From Phycisphaerales bacterium (GTDB taxonomy: Bacteria > Planctomycetota > Phycisphaerae > SM23-33), in the NCBI GenBank assembly GCA_003171235.1, contig PMYM01000020.1, positions 1 to 11,575 of the forward strand: a stretch of 11,575 nucleotides of DNA, written 5' to 3'. A model generated the notes under the pieces. That model was not told the origin of the DNA. It did not search any database and saw only the letters and a list, made by a program, of their open reading frames with translations. Made by a program: the position numbers and the translations under genes. Each line of letters begins with the position of its first letter. Within the stretch, counting starts at the first letter, position 1. Below, piece after piece: positions 6,116 through 11,575 of this stretch.

Positions 6116-6988
6116 CTACTTCTGGATCAGGGTGCCCACGCCCATCTCGGTGTAAATCTCCAGCAGCAGGGAATGCGGTATTCGCCCGTCGATGATGTGG
6201 GTGCGCTTGACGCCGCCCTCCAGCGCCCGCAGGCAGGCCTCGACCTTGGGCAGCATGCCGGCCGTGATCACGCCGCTGGCGATCATCTGGCGGATCTGGG
6301 TTTCGCTGGCGGTGCTGACGCGGGTGGCGGGGTCGTCCGGATTGCTGCGGATGCCGTGGGTGTCGCTGACCACCACGAGCTTTTCGGCCTTGAGGGCGGC
6401 GGCCACCTCGCCGGCGGCGGTGTCGGCGTTGCAGTTGAGCTTGGCCCCGGCCTTGTCCCGAGCCAGGGGGGCGATGACGGGCACGCAGTCTGCCTGGCAG
6501 AGCAGCTCGATCAGCTTGGCGTTGACCTCGGTCACCGCTCCGACGGCGCCCAGGTCGATCTTGCGCCCCTCGTGCTCCAGGAAGAGCTTCTCCCCGAAGA
6601 GCACGCTGGAGGAGAGGGTGTGCAGGCCCATGGCGGCCGAGCCGAGGGCCTCGATCATGGTCACCATCTGGCGGTTGATCTCGTTGCATAGCACGTGCTC
6701 GACCACGCTTAAGGTTCGCTGGTCGGTGTAGCGCCGGCCCTGGATGAACTGCACCTCCAGGCCGCTGGCGTCCATGGCCCGGTTGATGGCCTTGCCCCCG
6801 CCGTGCACGACCACCGGGCGCATGCCCACGGCGTTCATGAAGACCACGTCGGTCAGGACGTTGGCCAGGGCCTCTTCGTCGTCCATGAACGAACCGCCCA
6901 GCTTGACCACCACGATGCGGTTGGCGAAACGCTGGATGTACTCCAGCGCGTCCACCAGCACCTTGGCTTTTGCGATCGCTTCTTCCAC
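6116..6988 (-). CDS. argB: Acetylglutamate kinase
   Basis: Phosphorylates N-acetylglutamate with ATP, the second step of the acetylated arginine pathway. 290 residues with VKLGGS at 28-33, VHGGGK 61-66, the QGRRYTD block around 82-88, the NCNADTAAGE block, SDTHGI and the TAGMLPKV block near the C-terminus. About 24 residues precede the first strand (MEEAIAKAKVLVDALEYI). Such an N-terminal helix is the mark of hexameric, arginine-inhibited enzymes, so feedback control by arginine is likely; this is an inference from family knowledge. The start is GTG 6988 with GGGAG and AAGGG in the preceding 15 nt. It is followed at 18 nt by argF, an obvious pair. Upstream lies a 140-bp gap with a strong hairpin after tsaE. 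Confidence 0.97.
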   Translation of the reverse strand: MEEAIAKAKVLVDALEYIQRFANRIVVVKLGGSFMDDEEALANVLTDVVFMNAVGMRPVVVHGGGKAINRAMDASGLEVQFIQGRRYTDQRTLSVVEHVLCNEINRQMVTMIEALGSAAMGLHTLSSSVLFGEKLFLEHEGRKIDLGAVGAVTEVNAKLIELLCQADCVPVIAPLARDKAGAKLNCNADTAAGEVAAALKAEKLVVVSDTHGIRSNPDDPATRVSTASETQIRQMIASGVITAGMLPKVEACLRALEGGVKRTHIIDGRIPHSLLLEIYTEMGVGTLIQK

Positions 6989-7070
6989 GGTCCCTTTCTC
7001 CCAGTAGGAAAATCGAAGATTACATTACGAAAGCGCAAGCCGAAAGCTGAAAGAAAAAATCCTCAACGGG

Positions 7071-7111
7071 TGCCATGCCCTTACGCGTCTTTTGCGGAAG
7101 GGCATGTGGCA
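7071..7111 (-). terminator. Hairpin between tsaE and argB, possible terminator or attenuator
   Basis: ATGCCCTTACGC (7075-7086) pairs with GCGGAAGGGCAT (7094-7105), one mismatch, 7-nt loop; TGCCA at 7071-7075 and TGGCA at 7107-7111 extend the symmetry. It starts 18 nt after the tsaE stop. Read on the minus strand, a run of six T lies about 15 nt beyond the stem, further than in a standard intrinsic terminator. It could stop tsaE transcripts partially, stabilise a 3' end, or be another REP-type repeat. It separates argB-argF from the genes upstream. Confidence 0.4.
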
Positions 7112-7128
7112 ACAGGCAGCAGGCGGCT

Positions 7129-7554
7129 CTACGGCACTCGTTCCAGCACGAAGCGGCGCGAGCGCGGGCCGGTGGCGGTGATGGTGACGGCCCAGTGCGG
7201 GCGGGGCAGGTCGGCGGCCCGTTCGGCCCATTCGATCAGCACCAGGCCGGATTGGAGCATCTCGCCCAGCCCAAGCGATTCCAACTCGGCCACCGCCTTG
7301 TCCAGCCGGTAGAGGTCGACGTGATAGATGGGAATCCGCCCGGCGTATTCCGCCACCAGCACGAAGGTGGGGCTGGAGACGGCGTGCTCGTCGGTGACGC
7401 CCAGCCCGAAGGCCAATCCGCGGACCAGCACCGTCTTGCCCGAGCCCAACTGGCCGTGCAGGGCGATGCAGTCGCCCACGCCGAACCGCTCGGCCAATTT
7501 CCTGCCCAAATCCAGCGTGCCCTTGACGCTGCGCGTTGTAAAGACTTCCGCCAT
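7129..7554 (-). CDS. tsaE: tRNA threonylcarbamoyladenosine biosynthesis ATPase TsaE
   Basis: ATPase partner of TsaB-TsaD in making t6A37 on ANN-decoding tRNAs (formerly YjeE). 141 residues, the usual small size. Walker A GQLGSGKT at 34-41, the SPTF switch at 61-64, the YHVDLYRL block at 77-84, then LVLIEWAER. ATG 7554 gives a normal N-terminus leading into the TRS-x-x-T-LDLGRKLAE helix; the frame is open another 25 codons to 7629, but that stretch is arginine-rich and runs toward the hairpin repeats. No clear Shine-Dalgarno precedes 7554. It lies between thiL (upstream, separated by the repeat-rich gap) and argB, with no functional link to arginine synthesis beyond shared direction. Confidence 0.95.
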   Translation of the reverse strand: MAEVFTTRSVKGTLDLGRKLAERFGVGDCIALHGQLGSGKTVLVRGLAFGLGVTDEHAVSSPTFVLVAEYAGRIPIYHVDLYRLDKAVAELESLGLGEMLQSGLVLIEWAERAADLPRPHWAVTITATGPRSRRFVLERVP

Positions 7555-7620
7555 CGGCCACAGGATAGCGCGGCGGCGTGGAACTGGCAACAGCCTGCCT
7601 TTCGTGCAAGCTTTTCGTGC

Positions 7621-7645
7621 CACCCCCAAGCGGAGCTTGGAGGTG
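7621..7645. repeat. CCAAGC/GCTTGG hairpin repeat upstream of tsaE
   Basis: CACC-x-CCAAGC, a 3-nt loop (gga) and GCTTGG-x-GGTG form a stem of 10 pairs with one C-A mismatch. It lies 67-91 bp upstream of the tsaE start in the minus-strand direction. It looks like a REP-type palindrome and differs in sequence from the two-hairpin elements next to it. Confidence 0.5.
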
Positions 7646-7700
7646 ATGCTTCACTTTCGTAACGGTCCTACGGGGTGTGCGTGAACCTTTGTCGCACGCG

Positions 7701-7863
7701 TTCCTCTATCAGAGAATCGCGCCATCGGCAGTTGAACTAAGACCCACTGGCGGATCACGCCACTGCCTTAGTTCCTTCGGCGGGCCTGTACCGGGGGTTT
7801 CGCGTCCCTCGACTTCGCTGGGGACGCTACACCCCCGGCTATCATCTTTTGGCCCTTCGGGCC
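7701..7863 (-). ncRNA. Structured element, copy A (candidate RNA or transposon-end repeat)
   Basis: Read on the minus strand from 7863: a hairpin GGCCC-loop-GGGCC; an AAAAGATGATAGCC linker; a long G/C stem CCGGGGGT to ACCCCCGG with an inner hairpin; then GAACTAAG (7774-7767) pairing with CTTAGTTC (7741-7734). Inside that helix lies a box GGCAGTGGCGTGATC (7767-7753), whose GGCAG can pair with CTGCC (7731-7727) beyond the helix, a pseudoknot-like arrangement. A small hairpin CTCT-gat-AGAG follows (about 7716-7706). Copy B on the other strand has the same order of parts with different stem sequences that still pair. No ORF here has protein character. The RNA class is not identified. Confidence 0.45.
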
Positions 7864-8011
7864 TCACGCAGTCGTGAACGGCGGGTTGGCCGATACTGCT
7901 TGGATAAGAACCTTCGGCTCTGCCTGCCTTGGCTTTACGCCGCCGGCTGAAATCCTTCATCCGACCTGGCCTCAGACATCTCCGGACAAGCCACACCGAT
8001 TGGAGAACCAA

Positions 8012-8178
8012 GTCCCGATAGGGACGGCAAGAATTTAGCCGGGGGCGAAGCAAGCAGCGGCAAAGCCGCTGCGCGGCGCAGCCCCCGGAAAGGGCCTCCC
8101 GTTAAAGAGGCAGTGGCGTGATCGGATGCGAGGAATTCTCTTACCTGCCGATAGCGGGATGCTCGAGCGAGTGTCTCA
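8012..8178 (+). ncRNA. Structured element, copy B (candidate RNA or transposon-end repeat)
   Basis: Plus-strand counterpart of copy A. Hairpin GTCCC-loop-GGGAC (8012-8025), linker ending TTTAGCC, stem CCGGGGGC to GCCCCCGG (8039-8088) enclosing GCAGCGGC-aaa-GCCGCTGC, helix AAGAG (8105-8109)/CTCTT (8138-8142), the identical 15-nt box GGCAGTGGCGTGATC (8109-8123), CTGCCGAT (8145-8152) and hairpin CTCG-ag-CGAG ahead of GTGTCTC. A GCCCC/GGGGC stem followed by TTTT lies just after it at 8182-8199, as expected for the end of a plus-strand transcript. Copies A and B diverge from a shared 148-bp spacer (7864-8011) in which I see only a small TCACG-cagt-CGTGA hairpin and no gene. Confidence 0.45.
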
Positions 8179-8181
8179 GGC

Positions 8182-8199
8182 GCCCCTAACGGGGCTTTT
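8182..8199 (+). terminator. Short GC stem with T run after copy B
   Basis: GCCCC-taac-GGGGC followed directly by TTTT. The stem is only 5 bp but all G/C. No plus-strand protein gene precedes it, so if it works it would end a transcript of structured element B. It may equally be one more palindromic repeat. Confidence 0.35.
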
Positions 8200-8216
8200 C
8201 ACACAAGGCGATATTC

Positions 8217-8262
8217 TTCCCAGGGCTTCCGCCCTGGGCTAATAAAGACGCCCCTCCGCGGC
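8217..8262 (-). repeat. Short two-hairpin repeat related to copies A and B, just after thiL
   Basis: Read on the minus strand: an imperfect hairpin GCCGC-gga-GGGGC (8262-8250), a linker ending TTAGCC, and a perfect CCCAGGGC-ggaa-GCCCTGGG hairpin (8238-8219). It has the same first-hairpin/TAGCC/second-hairpin order as copies A and B but without their later helices. It begins 14 bp past the thiL stop and could act as a 3'-end hairpin, although no T run follows. Confidence 0.5.
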
Positions 8263-8276
8263 TTCAGACAGTTGTT

Positions 8277-9191
8277 CTACGTCGTGTGTTCCCAGCCGCG
8301 GGGTTGGAGGATTTCTTCGCGCTCGCCCCGGATGATGGTCAGGCCCTCGCCAGCCAGCATCGTGCCGATGCGGGCGACTTTGACCGGCAGGGGCTGTTGG
8401 GCCAGCAGGCGCTGGGCCTGGTCTTCGGGCAGGGCAAAGAGCAGTTCGTAGTCCTCGCCGTCGTGCAGGGCCCAGGCCAGGGGGTCGGGCCCGCGCAGGG
8501 CGTCGTCGTGGATGGGGATGGCGGCGGCGTCGAGCCGGCCGGCCAGGCCGCTGGCCCGCGCCAGGTGGGCCAGGTCGGCGGCCAGGCCGTCGGTGATGTC
8601 GATCATGGCGTGCAGGTCGTATTCCTGGGCCAGGAGTTGCGCCTCGCGGACGCGCGGGACGAACGACAGGTCGCGCCCGCTGCGCCAGGCCCCGCCCAAC
8701 TGCCCGGTGACGCACAGGGCGTCGCCGGCCTTTGCCCCGCCGCGCAGGATGGGGCCGGCCTGGCGGCACAGGCCAAGCATGGTGACGCTTATTTGGAGAG
8801 GCCCCTGGGCCTGAGTCCAGGCGGCCAGGTCGCCCCCGACCAGCGGGCAGCCGAACTGCTCGCCCATTTCGCAGAGGCCGAAGTATATCTCCTGGGCCTG
8901 CTCCAGGCGAAAGCCTGCCGGCAGGGCCAGGGTGGCGGTCATGGCCAGAGGCTCACCGGCCATGGCGGCGATGTCGGAGAGGTTGCGGGCGGCGGCCTTT
9001 CGCCCGCAGGCCCGCGGCCCGGCCTGGGCCAGGTGCAGGTGCACGCCGTCGAGCACCTGGTCGGTGGTGACCAGCAGTTTCTGCCCGCCCACGTTCAGCA
9101 CGGCGCAGTCGTCGCCCGGCCCGACCGGAACGCGGGCGGGATCGGCCTTGTGGCGGGCGATGATCCAGTTGATCAGGTCGAATTCACGCAT
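8277..9191 (-). CDS. thiL: Thiamine-monophosphate kinase
   Basis: ATP-dependent phosphorylation of thiamine phosphate to thiamine diphosphate, the final step of cofactor synthesis; AIR-synthase/PurM-like fold. 304 residues, close to the family's length of roughly 300-330. Visible blocks in order: GPGDDCAVL at 24-32, TTDQVLDGVH 42-51, ARNLSDIAAMAG 68-79, VGGDLA 118-123, SVTMLG, GDALCVTGQLGGA, IDITDGLAADL near 195, HDGEDYELLF. These are the Mg-ATP and substrate-binding acidic loops of ThiL. ATG 9191 starts three residues before the first conserved helix; no strong ribosome site precedes it. It follows argH after 63 bp holding two hairpins. Downstream is the repeat-filled gap before tsaE. Confidence 0.95.
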   Translation of the reverse strand: MREFDLINWIIARHKADPARVPVGPGDDCAVLNVGGQKLLVTTDQVLDGVHLHLAQAGPRACGRKAAARNLSDIAAMAGEPLAMTATLALPAGFRLEQAQEIYFGLCEMGEQFGCPLVGGDLAAWTQAQGPLQISVTMLGLCRQAGPILRGGAKAGDALCVTGQLGGAWRSGRDLSFVPRVREAQLLAQEYDLHAMIDITDGLAADLAHLARASGLAGRLDAAAIPIHDDALRGPDPLAWALHDGEDYELLFALPEDQAQRLLAQQPLPVKVARIGTMLAGEGLTIIRGEREEILQPRGWEHTT

Positions 9192-9205
9192 GATCGAAAC
9201 CCGAA

Positions 9206-9242
9206 GGGCGCTTGCCCGTAACCACGGGGCGCAAGCCCGTGG
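9206..9242. repeat. Tandem hairpins between argH and thiL
   Basis: GGGC-gctt-GCCC (9206-9217) and CCACGGG-7 nt-CCCGTGG (9222-9242) lie in the 63-bp gap. Their inner sequences are also partly complementary, so they could refold into each other. There is no T run on the minus strand, so a standard terminator is unlikely; REP-type repeat or mRNA-stabilising hairpin after argH are alternatives. Confidence 0.5.
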
Positions 9243-9254
9243 GACAGGAACTTC

Positions 9255-10658
<1,404 letters not shown>

Positions 10659-10772
10659 GGTAGCACAAGTCCGTCAAGGGGTGAATCGGCTGGTCGTCAA
10701 TCCGGCGCCGCCGGAGGATGCGATCCTGGGGTGTGGCGGGCCGGCATCTCGGCCGGAATATCCGGGCGGGTT

Positions 10773-10802
10773 TTGCTCACCCTCCAGGCCGCCGGTCATT
10801 TA
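10773..10802 (+). promoter_or_regulatory. Possible sigma-70-type promoter for the YhbY gene
   Basis: TTGCTC (10773-10778) and CATTTA (10797-10802) are 18 bp apart in the argH/yhbY divergent gap. A transcript would start about 20 nt before ATG 10832, which fits that start better than ATG 10805. Both hexamers are imperfect, so this is tentative. Confidence 0.3.
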
Positions 10803-10831
10803 AGATGTCGCCGGCCGATGTGGAGAACATG

Positions 10832-11143
10832 ATGTCAGTGCTGAGTGCCCCGCAACGGGTGTATCTGCGATCGCTGGCCCGCAACCTGCGCCCAGCCGCG
10901 CAGGTGGGCAAGGCGGGCTTGGAGCCGGGCGTCATCGCCCACGTGCGGGCTCTGCTGGAGCGGCAGGAGCTGGTCAAGCTGCGGCTGCTGTCGTCGGCCG
11001 GCGAGGACCGCCGCTTGGCCGCCCAGGAATTGGCCCAGGCCTGCAAGGCCGAGATGGTCGACCTGGTCGGGCGGTCGGTGGTGTTGTATCGACCCAACAG
11101 AAGCCTGCCCGCCCATCGGCGGGTGGAACTGCCTAGGGCATAA
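10832..11143 (+). CDS. yhbY: YhbY-type RNA-binding protein (CRM domain)
   Basis: Small ribosome-associated RNA-binding protein of the CRS1/YhbY family, implicated in large-subunit assembly. The 103 residues follow the family pattern: SAPQRVYLRSLARNL-P, then QVGKAGL with the GxxG-type loop GKAG at 26-29, then GVIAHVRALLERQELVKLRLL, ending in the VVLYRPN strand. ATG 10832 is preferred because GGAG (10822-10825) is 6 nt upstream and the family begins a few residues before QR-YLR. ATG 10829 and ATG 10805 are in the same frame; the frame stays open upstream to an ATG at 10718, which has no family similarity. It carries a CCCGCC/GGCGGG hairpin in its last codons. Transcribed away from argH. Confidence 0.93.
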   Translation: MSVLSAPQRVYLRSLARNLRPAAQVGKAGLEPGVIAHVRALLERQELVKLRLLSSAGEDRRLAAQELAQACKAEMVDLVGRSVVLYRPNRSLPAHRRVELPRA

Positions 11144-11207
11144 GATTGGCTTGCTCGGGGTACACCGGGGAAGCTAGATTATGCAGGAGGTCCAGACGAG
11201 GACATAG

Positions 11208-11575
11208 ATGATCCGCTTTGCCTGCCCTCATTGCGGGAGTTGGGTGCGCGTCGCCGATTCGTTCGTCGGCAAGAACGGCCGCTGCCCGAGCTGCGACAAG
11301 GTCACACCCATCCCCGCGCCGCCTGAGCGCGGGCATGGCCCGATGGCCGCCCTGGCCGCCGCCCTGGACCGCCTTGGCCGGGGGCATGCCCGGCAGGAGG
11401 AGTCGGAAGCGGACCTGCCCGTGCCGCCTCCGCCCGCTTTCCAGGCCGACGACCTCGACGGCGAGATCGTGATGCAGTCCCCTCGCGACCCCTGCGGCCA
11501 GACCGACCGCATGGAGGCACTGACCGGGGATGAAATCCTCCCCCCGGCCCCGGCAAACCGGCAAGGGCCTCTCCC
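11208..11575 (+). CDS. Zinc-ribbon protein, N-terminal part (3' end outside window)
   Basis: Open frame from ATG 11208 to the window edge, 122 codons and no stop, so the gene is incomplete. GAGG (11198-11201) lies 6 nt before the start. It begins MIRFACPHCG and continues to GKNGRCPSCDK, giving Cys pairs C6/C9 and C26/C29, a four-cysteine zinc ribbon of the MIRF-C-x2-C...GK-x-x-RCP-x-C type common at the N-terminus of many planctomycete proteins of varied function. After it come a proline-rich linker, an alanine-rich helix and an acidic low-complexity stretch; no membrane span or enzyme domain is reached. Its job cannot be told from this part. Confidence 0.85.
   Translation, partial: MIRFACPHCGSWVRVADSFVGKNGRCPSCDKVTPIPAPPERGHGPMAALAAALDRLGRGHARQEESEADLPVPPPPAFQADDLDGEIVMQSPRDPCGQTDRMEALTGDEILPPAPANRQGPL

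Noticed and set aside
5538..6689. Minus-strand frame of 383 codons across argF and argB
   Set aside because: Rich in Arg, Gly, His, Pro and Gln with no motifs; it is an out-of-frame reading of two clear genes.
7660..7670. TAACGGTCCTA, which resembles a universally conserved stretch of 23S rRNA
   Set aside because: Only 11 bases match and the flanks are nothing like 23S; taken as chance or repeat sequence.
7709..8053. Minus-strand frame of 114 codons in the repeat region
   Set aside because: Lies entirely across the palindromic elements; its residues are just hairpin repeats read as protein and it has no ribosome site.
7555..8276. tRNA, tmRNA or RNase P RNA in the gene-free gap
   Set aside because: No T-loop GGTTCRA box with acceptor pairing, no tmRNA ends and no RNase P core sequences were found on either strand.
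8286..9221. Plus-strand frame of 311 codons opposite thiL
   Set aside because: Gly/Gln/Val-rich antisense reading of a well-conserved kinase.

Overview
The window looks like bacterial chromosome from a GC-rich organism. A Planctomycetota or other PVC-group origin is the best guess. The grounds are the MIRF-C-x2-C zinc-ribbon protein at the right edge, the P47K-type CobW GTPase, and intergenic spaces full of GC-rich two-hairpin repeats. This is inference; there is no rRNA or other marker here.

Left part (1-2099, + strand): the 3' end of trpE, then a short inverted REP pair bounded by a 12-bp direct repeat, then a CobW/P47K-family GTPase starting at TTG, then a 46-codon remnant of a malate dehydrogenase C-terminus.

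Island (about 2100-5160, - strand): visibly more A/T-rich and with different codon use from its flanks. It encodes a compact restriction-modification-like operon. The first gene (3316-5001) is a beta-class DNA methyltransferase fused to a repeated helical-looking module and a GIY-YIG domain. Overlapping it by ATGA is a separate GIY-YIG nuclease (2543-3319) with the same module architecture. Three bases further on is a small unknown gene (2186-2539). The module occurs twice in each protein, so four times in all, with nearly constant spacing. The free nuclease keeps the GIY-YIG catalytic Glu, while the copy fused to the methyltransferase has Gln there. This is the most system-like and least familiar part of the window.

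Metabolic block (5165-10658, - strand): argH, thiL, tsaE, argB and argF in transcription order. Three genes of arginine synthesis are interleaved with thiamine-monophosphate kinase and the tRNA t6A ATPase. The 722-bp gap between thiL and tsaE (7555-8276) has no credible protein gene. It holds hairpin repeats and two divergent copies of one roughly 165-nt structured element in inverted orientation, with helices whose two strands change together between the copies. This suggests a structured RNA or a transposon-end RNA.

Right part (10773-11575, + strand): a YhbY-type RNA-binding protein transcribed divergently from argH, and the start of a zinc-ribbon protein that runs off the edge.
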